Positions 1-12,251 of a DNA stretch of 64,000 bases are shown here, in pieces. The translations under genes were made by a program, and so were the position numbers. The first letter of the stretch is position 1; the number at the start of each line of letters is the position of its first letter. The stretch covers positions 1,828,048 to 1,892,047 of the forward strand of contig VXAU01003998.1 in the NCBI GenBank assembly GCA_013399695.1, in the 5' to 3' direction. This DNA is from Formicarius rufipectus. Lineage: Eukaryota > Chordata > Aves > Passeriformes > Formicariidae. A model generated the notes under the pieces. The model was given only the letters and a program-made list of their open reading frames with translations. It did no database searches and was not told the DNA's origin.

Positions 1-3000
1 ACAGCTTTCATTGATTTCAACCTTTCATATCTTTAGATCTCATATTTCCCATCCAGAAAATGGGAGTGTTTTGGATTTAAAAGAATTCAGATAACAAAAG
101 AATTCAATAACAGAGACAAGACAAAAACCAATGAATACTCTCCTGGGGAACCAGAATATCAGTGTTTAACTTTTTACTTTAGAACTATCTTAGTACCAAA
201 AAATGAGTGTAAAAATGTTATAAAAATTACGTGTAATATTTTGTTATGAAAGCTGAAAACAGTGTTAGTGTTTCCTAAAGGTTAATTAAGCTTATAAAAG
301 AGGATACCAGGGAAAATGTGATGGCATTATAAGCACTGCTTTTGGAGGAATCACATAAAGAAAGTGTCAGATAACAAGTACAGAGCTGATTTTTTTTTTC
401 CAAGTTAGCATTGTGATTTAATACACGCTTTCTAAAAGCAGAGCAAACAGAAGATAAAGGAGTAACTGGGGGGATTTCCACAAAATGCAAGCCTGTATTT
501 ACTTATTCAATCTAGGTATACATTTAAAATAGACTTCTACAGTGCAAAGTGCCATTAATGCATCACTTATTTAAAACCACTGTTAGATCCATGCTTAGTA
601 TAAAACATCTTATAAACCAGATCTTTTACTCAGTCATTAGTCACTGAATCAAAAAAAGGATCCAGTCTAATGGTTTACAAGGCTTTTTAAAATGAAATAT
701 CTTTGCAATCTTTCATAATCTAATGAAATATAGTCATACCCGAATTGTTTAACCCTTTTTTTTACTAGATCTCCCATTTATGTGTTTAAAAATGCATTTA
801 GCTCTCCACTTCTGAGATCTGGGTCTGGATTTTACATCTATTATTTCCTGAAAGTTTTTTTTTTTCAGTCCAGAGCACTTACTCTGAATGGATGCCTATA
901 AAAACAAAGATGAATTTACATTATCTGCCTCAATTATAAATCATAACTACCTCCTGAACTTAAGCTTTGAGTAAATTTCAAGAGATAACATTTGAATAAA
1001 TTGCCAAGATTTTCTTATGGCGGTATTCAGGAAAAAAAAAAGTCAATGCTAGGCAATTTTGACTTAAAAATTTCCATGGGCCACTGTACCACAGCAGCAC
1101 CCAAGCCAAAGGATGCATTGCTAAATCCAAGGAAACAAAATTAAAAACACATAGAAAAAGCAAACAACAACCACCAAACCAAAACAGCAAAATAAACAAA
1201 ACAAAACAAAAAAACACAAAAAAACCCACCAAAAAAACCCAAAAAACAAACAAACAAACAAAAAACAAAAAAAAAAAGGAAGAAAAATGAGTCTCCCCAC
1301 TTTGGTATCTTCAATTAAGTCAGAATGAAAACTAAAACCTCAAAACACACAAAAAAGATTCTTCTGTATTTGATATGCCCATTTCACTGGTGAAAGTTCA
1401 TGCATCACAGATTCCTGGCTTGAAATGAAATAAAACATGCTTATTTTACAAATGAAATACAATCAAAAGAGAGAAAGGAAATCATTCTAAAAAGAAGAGG
1501 AGAACAAAATCTCATTATTAGATTTTTCAATATCTCATACTCAGGTGTTGATAGTGACATTCCCATACTCATAGACTGGTGTTTAAAAATCCCAATTAAC
1601 TTGATTTAAGCTACATATAGGAATACTAACTGTGTCAAGAAAAAATTACTTCTATCAGTCAGATTATTTTTACTCAGTATCAACAGAGAAGTTCAATTAC
1701 TTGACTCCACACCCTTCAGTCGGGAAATCACTGAGTATCTCATCTGTTTCCTGGGCAGTTCTAGGTAGTATCTCTCCCAGTTTAACATTTCGAACACCCA
1801 AACAGGCCATCTTACTGCAACAAATGGCATTGTCAGACATTTCTTACATTGTTTGCTCTGTTCATTTAGGATTCTTGTCCAATTAGTCTAAGAACTGCTT
1901 ACTACTCCACCTCTCATCCTACTACATCCATGAAAAATATATGTCACTCTCACTTCACTGCATGGAAAAGTTGGAGTGTTCTCAACACTCCACCTCACCA
2001 AAACATTTCCCTTCTCCCCTTTCCGCTTCCAACACCACCAAGGCTTATTCCATAGCTTTCAGGGAGGAAAACTGCAACATGCCCCTCTATTAATGTATTT
2101 CTTTCAGCTTTATAATGATAAACTTTTTTACATTGTTCTCAGACAATATTATTAAAAAGCTTGAAAAGTTCTATTGCCAGCGTAAAAGTGCAAAAACATA
2201 GAAAGGAGCACAATTTTGTTAAAATAGGATAGGATTTTGTTAATATAGGATTTCTGATGTTGGAGTTAAATGTGCAGCAGAGGAAGATCTGTAAAAAACT
2301 GGTTTTAAAAGTTAACAGCGTCTTGTGGACAGCACTCTTCCTCCTTTTTTAAACTCTTTGCCTTCTTTCCTAATAAAGAGGCATACCTTTCTTGTGTTAC
2401 AAGGCTTGCTGTACAATTAACTGAAATTAGCATGGCAAAAACATTCTGTTCTATTGCCAATGTTCATAGCTCTAAAAATTTGGTGTCAAAAGATTAATTT
2501 GAAGATATCAGCAGAAGTCTAATGCATTATCACCCAACTTAATCTACTCAAGTAATTCAACACTGATTTTTAGGTTAAAACAAAGAATGCAATCAAATGA
2601 ACCACCAGGTAAAAAATACTTCTATCAAACTGTCACAAATGGGAACTCCTCTCCTCTGTATTTAACTTAGCGAAAAACATGTAACTCAGAAGCAGGTTTC
2701 TTCCATTAGTTTGGAAGCAGACAATGTAATACAAAGAACATTGAAAGAGAAAGAATGCTAGAGTGAAATGGATGCATTAAACATTTTTTCTAAATTCAAA
2801 TCTAATTCAATGTCCAAATTCCCCCTTTATTTTCAAACGTACAAGGCTACAACAATCATTCAGTCTAGTTGCCTCCAAATATATAATAAAATCAAATTTC
2901 CACCTTGGCTGCTACCCTTCCTGCTTCCCTTCAGAATCCAAAGAAATGTACAATGAAAGCAGACAACTCACCCCCACTGTTAGCAAAAGTGCTTAGCGTG

Positions 3001-4051
3001 TATTTTTTAAATCAGAGTCCTCTGCATTACGTCTTCTGTCAGATATGCTTTGAGTTTGCTAGGGTGGTTTTTTTGCATATAATACATGCCATAAATTCTT
3101 ACCTAATCTACTGGAGTATATCTATGATTTACCAATAATTCAAACAAAAACATAAGGGTGAATTTAAAGTGTAACTATTTTATTTCATTATTTTTCCCCT
3201 AAGTATAACAACCACTGGATTTAGAAGCAGTTAGCTGAAGTATCACTCAAGTTCCACAGCCAAAACTAAAGGCATTATCTTTGGAGTCAATGAAGTCTGC
3301 AGCTGCTGGAATCTGGAATGGAATGCATCTTTTCATTAGGCTGGTGCCAAATTAGAAATGCCTGCTCATCCAAATGAACCATGAATGCAGTACTTTAGAA
3401 ATATCTGCTCCTCACATGTAACTCAGCATGCTAGAGAATGTGACAAGCCTAGTAACACTCCATCTTTGGCACTTGTGGGGAATGAAAAATGTCATAGCCA
3501 GTGTCCTTGACTGAGCCCTCACACGGCTGTCCTGTTCTAGAGATGGAAGAGGAAACTAAATGCAGCCTCCATTTTCAGCTCCATGCTGCTGCTCAAAATA
3601 GAGTATTTTATTGTGAGATGACTTGCACGGAGAGAAGATCATAAAGCCTCAGATAACTAAAACCAGAGTTAGAAACCACAGTAAGAACAAGTAGGCTGTT
3701 ACTCTGCTTAATTAAAGAGTATGGAAACATGACTTGCTATACATCACAGTACAAACCAATCTCCCTCAGCTAACACACTGGTGCTTGCTTGCTCAGCCTA
3801 AGTAGCTGCTTTTACTCTCCTCCTCTGAGCATTTTAGCCCAGAATCACAGGTTTTAGAAGGATTTGAATCGTCTGATTATGCTGGGTTTTTTTTATTATT
3901 ATTCCCCCTTCCCCTCCAAACAGACTTGCTTCCCTCCTCGCATTTTATGCCAGAAGAGAAGGATTCAGCAAGTCCAGGTACCTTTACACAGAAACAGACA
4001 GAAACTGGCAGCAACTTGCTGAAAAAATAATAGGAGAGAAAATGAAATTAA
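1..4051. other. Gene-free AT-rich segment
   Basis: I see no conserved exon, RNA gene or clear transposon apart from the A/C-rich tract at 1161-1278. Short frames at 275-490, 1632-1886 and 2768-3138 have no recognisable domain and lack convincing splice context. A local imperfect duplication of about 18 bases around attttgttaaaataggat occurs near 2213-2252. Confidence 0.6.
1161..1278. repeat. A/C-rich low-complexity tract
   Basis: About 118 bases consist almost entirely of A and C on the plus strand, built from irregular AAAAC, AAACC and AAAC units and ending in poly-A. The complementary strand reads as a Phe/Leu/Val-rich frame, an artefact of composition. Similar tracts recur near 42763, 44528 and, on the other strand, 26337. 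Confidence 0.85.
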
Positions 4052-4275
4052 TCGTAGAATAGTTGGGGTTGGAAGGGACCTTAAAGATCATCGAGTCCCA
4101 ATCTCCCTGCTGTGGGTAGGAACACCTTCTACTAGACTAGGTTTCTCGAAGCCCTTTCCAAACTGGCCTTGAACACTTACAAGGATAGGACATCCACAGC
4201 TCCACTGAGCAACCTCACCATCCTCACAGTAAAGAAGTTCTTCCTACTATCTAATTTAAACCTGCCCTCTTTTCT
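4052..4275 (-). mobile_element. CR1 retrotransposon, truncated 3' end
   Basis: The plus strand reads tcgtagaatagttggggttg followed by gaagggaccttaaagatcat, the antisense of the standard CR1 3' end, then the usual block about conserved lead-in to the RT C-terminus (cctcaccatcctcacagtaaagaagttcttcct). CR1 sense is therefore minus and the 3' terminus is at about 4052. Only some 220 bases of the 3' region survive, typical of 5'-truncated insertions. The upper boundary is approximate. Confidence 0.9.
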
Positions 4276-5331
4276 GCCTGTCTCTCAGCTGATGTTCAAC
4301 ATATATTACCCATGAACATTTCACAGCATTCAACTTTAAAACCTTCGAAGCATAGTGATCTCAAAGACTGCTCTGGGGAGATGATTCCATAGGTTAAGTG
4401 CTAAGGGAAAAGTCCTTCTGAAGTCCTGAGTTACAAAAGAACCCCTTTGATTTTTATCATGTAGATCTCAGTGGTTCAAAACTTGGAGTTTGTATGCTCT
4501 GGACTGTATCCATGTGGCTACAGTAAATTAAAAATAAAAGGTTTATTTAACCCAAACTCACTTGCACGCAATTCTGCTGATATTTTACTGATTATATGTA
4601 AACTTATTATTAAGTATTAGTCACGGAGTATGGTTAAATTTCTCTGACACTTGCACATATGAAATACTCTCATTAGCTGATGGCAGAAACTCTACAAGCC
4701 AGAGCATTCAAAACTCTATTATACAGAATCATAGAGTTTATTATCACAAGCAGTTCCATTGGATGTCACAATTCATAATATTAAATTAAAAAGAAAGTGC
4801 TACATTAGTGCACATTACAGCCACTTTGACAGTGTTCATTTCTAACAAGGAGTCATTAGAGAAAGTCTGGTATCTGAACAGCTAAGTCTTTAGCAATCTA
4901 TTGTTATTGCATATAAATATGATAATTTGTACTATGCAAAAAATCTTTAAATTTGTTTGGTTATTTTCAGAATGACAACAGATCAACTGTACATGGTATA
5001 CCCTGCCTCTTAGGGGGAAAAAATACAGCAAAATAAGGGCAAGAAACCTGCCACAACATTCAACAGACACCTAAAATAAAAGTTGAACAAATATTTACAT
5101 AACTATGGTTGACAGAACTAAGAGAAGCATTGCCTTCTGTCAAGAAACAGCAGAAATCCAACCTTGAGAGTTGTTCATGTGTTTCATGTCACAGCCAGCT
5201 TCAAACAGCACACCCTACTGATAGTACTTTTCCCTAATATTTTAAATGTTTATTGCAATGAGAAATTAAAGGAGAATTCCGTTTGGTCCTCCCTTTCATT
5301 TCATACACACATACACACAGTGATAAATGAA
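4276..5331. other. Gene-free segment between two CR1 copies
   Basis: AT-rich sequence with no coding block. A short tacagaatcatagagttta string near 4723 resembles a CR1 tail but has no CR1 body behind it, so I do not annotate it as an element. A short CA-rich microsatellite-like patch lies at about 5301-5320, directly before the next CR1. Confidence 0.55.
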
Positions 5332-5895
5332 TTCATAGAATCATTAAGGTTGGAAAAGACTTCCAAGATCATCAAGTCCAATCTTTAAACGATAACCATC
5401 TTGTCAACCAGACTAGAACACTGAAGTGCCACAACCAGTTGTTTTGTAAACACTTCCAGGGATGTTGACTCCATCACCTCCCTGGGCAGCCTGTTCCAAT
5501 GCTTAACCACTGCTTTCAGCGAAGAAATTCTGCCTCATGTCTAACCCGAACCCTCCCTGGTGCAGCCTGAGCCTATTTCCACTTGTCCTGTCACTTGGTG
5601 CCTGGGAGAAGAGGCCAACCCCCACCTTGCTACAACCTCCTTTCAGGCAGTTGTAGAGAGTGATAAGGTCTTCCCTGAGCCTCCTCTTCTCCAGGCTAAA
5701 CACCTCCAGTCTCCCTCAGATGCTCCTCATGACTCTCCATATACTCTCCAGACCCTTCTCCAGCTCTGCTGCCCTTCCCTGGACTTTCTCCAGCATCTCA
5801 AAGTCTTTTTTTGTAGTGAGGGGTTCAGAACTGCTGAGTACAAAGGGACGATTTCTTCCCTAATCCTGCTGGCCTCACTATTTTTAATACAAGAG
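5332..5895 (-). mobile_element. CR1 retrotransposon, truncated, with RT C-terminal remnant
   Basis: The 3' tail is at 5333 (tcatagaatcattaaggttg on the plus strand) and the body runs to about 5895. On the minus strand the end of CR1 ORF2 is recognisable: MFSLEKRRLREDLITLYNCL at about 5644-5703, then GLDMRQNFFAESSG close to 5510, equivalent to the usual ...RLDIRKNFF... end. The catalytic core of the reverse transcriptase is absent and the frame breaks after SSG, so the copy is inactive. Confidence 0.95.
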
Positions 5896-8265
5896 CAGTT
5901 AAGCAAACAGTGAATTGAAATAAAAGGCCTGTGTTCCTGAAGGAAGGAAGCCATGGAAGGAAGCACACTAAGAGAAGCCCGTGAAATATCCACTGAGCAG
6001 TTGATGATTGGCAAACAACTCTTAGTTTGGAAGACTGGTGATAGCTAACATTAAACATAGTTATTTCTTACCTCTAATACAGAGCTTACAATCAGTAAGT
6101 CAAAAGTACTTTCCAAAAAAGATGCATCACTTCCACTTATACAAACAGGCAATTAAAAGCTGCCCAGCACTAGTTCTTAATGGCAATAATGTGTAAAAAT
6201 AGTATCACAACTGACAAAATCTTACGCTAACTGGAACCAACAAAATTAATGGCTATTGCTAAAAAAACAAGGCATGCAACAACTAAAGATGGAAGTGAAA
6301 AGATCTAAAGCAAATATGAACAAATGAAAAGATCAAACTCAAATCACTGGTTTGTTGCAGACACTGAATTAAGAGTCATTGCACCTGCAGTCTGCTGTGT
6401 CAGAGATGAGGGCATTGTCAGGAGTTCCAGAGACAGTTTAGGAAATACATGTTCTTTTCATTTAGGAAGGGAGTATTTTGTACAAGGACACACATATAGA
6501 AATACTCACCTTGTTATTCCCATAGTGCCTCAATGAGCACTAAACCAGAAAGTTGTCACCCGCACACAGAAAGTGTCTCCCTCCTGTACCTCAGAGTACA
6601 GAGCAATCTCTCAGGGAGGGGTGGGGGGGCAGTCGTAACCCATTTGGGCCTTGGAGTGAAACCCAAAAATTAACCAGAAAGGTGTGCACAAAAACTCAGT
6701 TCTTAATACAAAGACAGACTCTTCAGAATGTCCCACAGGGTATCTACAGCATGAGTATAAAATAAGGAAAACCAATTACAAATGTAGTGAATTAGTTTCA
6801 AATTCCACTCTTCATGACTCTTCAGCTTTTGCTAGTTAATTATCATAATTATAGTTATTATATCTAATAATTATTATTGCCAATAAAAGCCCACATATTG
6901 TTATTTAAATTTTAAGATAATAAGAAATTGACTACTCGAGTTATGCATATGTGTGATTTAATGGGTGGCAAATCTTAGCTTTTTTATTGCTGTAAAACCA
7001 ACCAGAATTCAAGAGATATTAGTTCATTTATGTCCCATAAGTTTTACCCTTAGGCATAAAATTATTATAATAGACATCATTCCAATCAACTATGAGCTAT
7101 AAAGACATTACAGAAAAGAAGTTACAGTCTATACAAATATATAATATCTCCACTAGGCATAAAGATTAGATCCACATGCAACTTCGCTAAATGTTTCAAA
7201 CGTTACATCACTAATTATATGATACTGTCACTTCTGGTAAACCACAGATGTAACATGAAAAATATTCAGCGTGGTCTCATGTAGATCTTATCTCAATGTG
7301 CAGGTTCCAAAAAAAACTGAACCAACCCTTTTGATCTCTGCACTGTATTAGCTGTTAGCTTAAGACCAAGCTTGCTGAGCTGAGGAATTTTTGCAAGTCT
7401 TGCTTCAAATCTCCACATGATAAAGGCAAGAGGTTGCACTCAAAATATGAAATGCTAACTTTCATTTAAATCACATATTGTAGCATTTATGTAAATCACC
7501 AAGGTTAGCTTATGCTTTTGATATTCAACACAATGTCCCTTAGAGAAGTCCTTGTCTCTCTCATTCCTCTGCACTTTCCGTAAACAAATGCAAAGTTCAG
7601 TTCCACATCTTGCTTGTATAGCTCATATAACTAGTTTAAAATTGAAGTTTCTACAAAAGTTTCAAAGTTCAACTGCCAAGAAAGCACTACATCAACACAA
7701 TGTATTGGAAAAACCTGCAGGTACAGATGATACTGAATTAGCTGTACCTCCTTTAAAAAACAAAAGTCAAAACTCCATCTAGGTTAGTGTTCCATTTTTC
7801 TGTGTGCCAGAGCTGTTGGCCTCTAAAGTTTTGTCTGAAGTGCACATGAATGAGGTTTCAATAGACAACAAGATTTCAGTTGGACATGGCAGGTCCCGAT
7901 GCAGACACTAATCCAGCATGTAGAGCCTGGTCGCGGGGTGGGGAAAGGGACAGATGGAGAAATAAAGTGTGACCAAAAAAAAAAGGTGCAGAAAAGGAAG
8001 CCAACATTCAGCAGAAGGGGGAAAAGGCCAAATGAGCAGAGTCAGGAGAACAAAATGGAAAGGGGAACCGAACATCTAATTGAACAGAAGTAAAGAAAGA
8101 CAAACCAAAATTCTCAAGTTCTATGTTCAGTGATTAAGTAGCTCATTTTTAGCAATTACAAAGCCTCTATACATTGGAGCATTTCCATTTTGATAGTAGT
8201 TTACCCAGGCAGTACTTGGTACCCAGATTTTATGCCTCCTTCAGGTACAATGTATTTCCTACACA

Positions 8266-8288
8266 GGCCCCTCCGCAGAGGAGGGGCC
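8266..8288. repeat. Perfect 9-bp GC-rich inverted repeat (hairpin)
   Basis: GGCCCCTCC, loop GCAGA, GGAGGGGCC. The two arms are exact reverse complements and are GC-rich in an otherwise AT-rich area. The arms also form G-tracts on opposite strands. No adjacent T-tract or gene end gives it an obvious terminator role, which would not be expected in this genome anyway. Confidence 0.85.
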
Positions 8289-10896
8289 ACAAGCGATGCA
8301 GGCAGAGCTGCTTTCAATCTTTGCCTGTTGAGATGAGCTCTCCTTGGACTCTGACTTTCTCACTTGGTGGACGTAAGCGGCTTAGAAGAAAGCAAGCTTG
8401 CTCCTGGCAGTCCTATAATGTCAACATCCCACAGCGATAAGAAAGACCCAGAAAGATGGAGTTTGTTCTCACTATCTTCCTCCATCTTAATAATTTTATT
8501 TTAATATACAGTTGACTGCTACACAAATGTTCACAAATCTCTACAGCAGCTGCAGTCATCATGACAACCATCCCCTGAGACAGGACACCATACCCTATAG
8601 ATCACTAATTTGGAGCTAATATGGTGACAGAGTCACTTCATATTGGAGCCTGCCGAACCTGAACCTTTCTGAACGGAGGGTGACCCTGCCTTTCCCACAT
8701 CTAATACCTACAGAGTGGAAATTCTCTCTCCATCATAGCCAGCAGACATTTTCCCATGAGTTCAACTGTGCCAGAGTGGTGTAAGCAGGTTTTCGTCTTC
8801 TTGGCTGCTGACTATAAACACATAGAGGGGAAGAACAATAAAAAGAACTCATAAAACAGGGTGCTACTATTTTCACCTATCCTGGAGAATAAAGTAAACA
8901 AAATTAAACAGTTACTCTATCTGGGGTCTTCAACCCTTTTGTAAAAGAAAGCAAAGAGGAATATTGCCAAGGTGTTGGCCAGGCAGTTCAGCAAGTCTTA
9001 TGGGAGCACTAATCTGTAGAAGAAAATAACCACAGGCAGTTCTGCAAGGCCAAGCTGACTTTTTCCAGGGTTTTAATAACTGCACTATGTCTTTTGCAGC
9101 AATGAAAGGAATAAACACAAGGAAAGAATAATCTCTAAAAAGCTAAGGAATAAAAAGCTGCACAACAGCAAGCAAAGAAATCAGATTTTAAAAATACTTA
9201 AGAAGTTTCCTCTCTTCCTCTTTTCCATAAATATGCATTAACCAGAGCTCCTATCTCGTTAGGTCCTTGATGAAGATGAGGTGAAACGAAATATGTTTAA
9301 TGATGTCTGAAATGAGGCATGAAATTGAACCATTGTTTGATTCTTTGTTGCTTTTGCTTTAATAAGCAAGGCAGTAGGTTAAGCCTGGGTGGTACACCAG
9401 CATTTACTGTCAAAGGGAAATACATTTTGCTTTAAGATATTCTTTTTCCTTTTTATAGTTTAAACTGACCAACTTCTTTATATACATCATGTAAATTGGT
9501 TGTATAAATGAAAAAACCCATAGGATAAGTAGCTAAGGGCAAAGAAACGTCACCTTCTCATAGCTTAATAGTAAAATTGGAGAAAGAATGCCAACAACTA
9601 AAGGTTTTCCAGGAAAAAATTTACCATGAAGTGATTGAGGATTTAAAGGACTGAGTGATTTAGAAAAATTCTAAATGCACTGAAAAATTTTGAAATTTAA
9701 TTTTTTTTAAAAAATTACTTTCGATGCCTCTAAAAGAATACGCTAATTTAAAAGCTTAAATTGGGGGACTCACACTCAATCGACTAAGTTTATGTCCATT
9801 TACTCCATACTTTACTTGATTTTTAAAGATACTGATAAGCTAGGCCTGGAGCTACTCTGTAATCATTGATTCATGTCAACCTTCATGTTGGGATTAATAG
9901 TATGATGTGACTAATGGCAGAAATCTGATACAGCTCTGGATTTAGTATACTGTGCCCTCAAAAAGAAAGCAATGATTACGTTTTAGAAAGAACTGTGAGG
10001 CAAGGAAAGTGAGGACAAAGAAGGGATGGGAGCACGCTTTTAGCTTTCTTGTGGTGGCTGCAGTTAAGCCTGCAACCTGTGAGGGGACAGTAAGCCTTAT
10101 ATAAGAAGGATGCAGACATTTAAAAAGAGCAAAACCTATTAATTTAAACCTTTTTGTTCCCATTTTTCTTAATATAAGAAGGAAAGTTCATTTTGGTTTC
10201 TACTTCCAGTTGAACCTCTAGGGTAAGCATAGGTGATACACAGGGTACAGTGTCTCTGAATCCAACGAAGCACGCATCAGGGGGAAGGACCACCTGCATT
10301 TCTAGGATTTCAGCAACCACATCACACAATCTCTCTGTCAAATTACTCAAGAGCTATGCGAGTATCAGTCTGGTTCATTCTGCTCAGATTCCTGTTGGAA
10401 GGCAGTTCCCAAATCTCACTTTCTTGTAGTTAGATTCCCCCCCCCTCCTTTCCAGCCTCAACTAATTCATGGCTAGCTGACACCCATGAGTGCTTTTGCT
10501 AGCAGTTCCCCCTTCAAGCCTCTTCACTTTTGGTTGCTTTTCCTAGCTATTATTAACAGAACAGGGTTACAGGTTGATTTTCTTCCATATTCTTCAGATT
10601 TGAGTCCTCCCACCTACTAGCACACCTCTCCTATTTCTGGCTGAAAAACATGCAAGAGATGTGTACAGTTCAGTTCAGTGTATAAACCACAGGGGACAGA
10701 TTACTGCCCTGTTAGGAAAACAGCCCAAAAAATAGATGTGGTAGACTTTTGGATAAAAATAGCAGCAGCAACAGCAAAGTCAACTGTTTGAGATTGTTTC
10801 AAACCAGCTTTATATGCCTGCTTAGCCACAGAGTACATACATCAGGGATAAGCATCAGACATGTAAGAAATGCATTTTATGTTCACGCTGGTTTTG

Positions 10897-10913
10897 TTTT
10901 TTTTTTTTTTTTT
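10897..10913. repeat. Poly-T tract
   Basis: A run of about 17 T, preceded by ggttttg and followed by aatgtac. It could be an unrelated slippage tract or the relic of a retrotransposed tail; no element body or target-site duplication is apparent. Confidence 0.8.
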
Positions 10914-12170
10914 AATGTACATATTTACATTAAGTGAGTACATATGGATGTACACATACATATATTTTTATATGAACTTTTCCTGTTAGAAATTCTGCAT
11001 ATTCATGCATGCAAATGCAGCAAATTTTCCCATGGATCACAGCAGTTAAATTTGTAGAACTCAGGCACTGCATGTTTGCATGCATATGAAAGAAAAACAG
11101 AGAAACACAGCAGGAATTGGCATCTTCCATACAAATGATGCGTTGTTTATATTAACAAGTGAACAGCACACTCCCAAGGGAGTTAAAGTGCATGGACCAG
11201 AAGTTCAATTTCTTGCCAATTTATTGCAAATATTTCACTAGATGTTCTTGCTGAAAAGAGCACACACATGCATTTAATGTCTAAACAAATCCCTACAGTT
11301 TTTAAAGTCTGCATTCTATTTTTGGAAAAATAATACACACTAGAGAAATAAACTTAACATTAAACATCAATTATTTCATGTCCTGTGGCAACATAGCATG
11401 CATGCACCTTTGATTAGCTGATGTAAGTGACGTTAAATGTATCAAAAGGCTATATTATGGTTGCAATTAATTCATAACAATGGATTTGAATAGTTACCCA
11501 AAGCAATGGCAGTCACAACTGAATGTAATAAAGCAATTCCAAAAGTAATTTGCATGCATAGTTTATGAAGGTCCTAGAACTCTTTTAAACATATTTCTTT
11601 GATTATAAACAGCTGATGTACAATAGTATATTCAATTTTTCCAGTCATACTTCCAAAAAAAATATTACATTCATAGCATAGAGTGAACTAAGTCATACTA
11701 TAAACACAGGCTTTGTGTGCAATTTTAACAAACCATAGGCCAGCTGATTTTAAGAATTCAAAATATATCAATGCATAAAAAAGCTCAATATCCAAAAAGT
11801 TAATTGTAAAATTACCCAAGAAAGTTCAGTTATACCAGCTTTCCATACATGACATACATACCTGCTGGATTTTAGCAAGGTTTTGTGAGACACTGATATG
11901 TAAAAAAGACATAGAACCACCAGTGCTAAGTCTTCACTTTGCCCACTGTCCTCTCTTCAGAAGAGGACTCCCTAAAGGACCAGCATTCTGGAAAAGCACT
12001 CCTGAAACAGACCTGCTGAAACTCCAAAGTTTTTTTCAAAAACATCCTAAGGCATCAGAGCACATAATTTGCCATTGAAGCCAAAAGATGCTAAGCTCCT
12101 TTTTGCAATGTGATTTGAAAGTAAATATGTTAAACTTAATGTAAAGAAAACCTTACAAATGTTCTCTTAC

Positions 12171-12251
12171 CACACTCATGATATTAACAAAATAAGTACG
12201 TATGGCTGAGCAGGTGGAGAGAAAGACCGCATTTTCTTGCAGCTTTTGATC
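12171..12251 (-). other. Exon-like block of unknown gene (27 open codons)
   Basis: On the minus strand a good acceptor (tgctgctttattttcag/GAT) and a good donor (GTG/gtaaga) enclose 81 nt that are open in phase 0 as DQKLQENAVFLS then TCSAIRTYFVNIMSV. I do not recognise the peptide. It does not match the KCNQ1 C-terminus, and joining it to exon 12 in that exon's phase would read a different frame that stops at TGA near its end. It could belong to a nested gene or a noncoding transcript, act as a poison exon of KCNQ1, or be a chance pair of splice sites. Confidence 0.2.

Larger units (their letters stand above)
5896..12170. other. Gene-free segment
   Basis: About 6.3 kb without a recognisable gene or transposon. 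It contains an AT-rich patch with several TAATTA-type motifs (6838-6885), a G-rich perfect hairpin at 8266-8288, and a long T-tract at 10897-10913. The 88-codon plus frame over 8174-8440 and the minus frame over 10144-10350 show no family resemblance that I can name. Confidence 0.5.

Noticed and set aside
4720..4745. CR1-like tail string (cagaatcatagag)
   Set aside because: Only about a dozen matching bases and no CR1 body follows.
8174..8440. 88-codon plus-strand frame over the GC-rich hairpin
   Set aside because: No domain and no splice context; much of the apparent protein comes from the inverted repeat and its GC-rich surroundings.
10144..10350. 68-codon minus-strand frame with protein-like composition
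   Set aside because: I could not relate it to any family, and no acceptor/donor pair brackets it.
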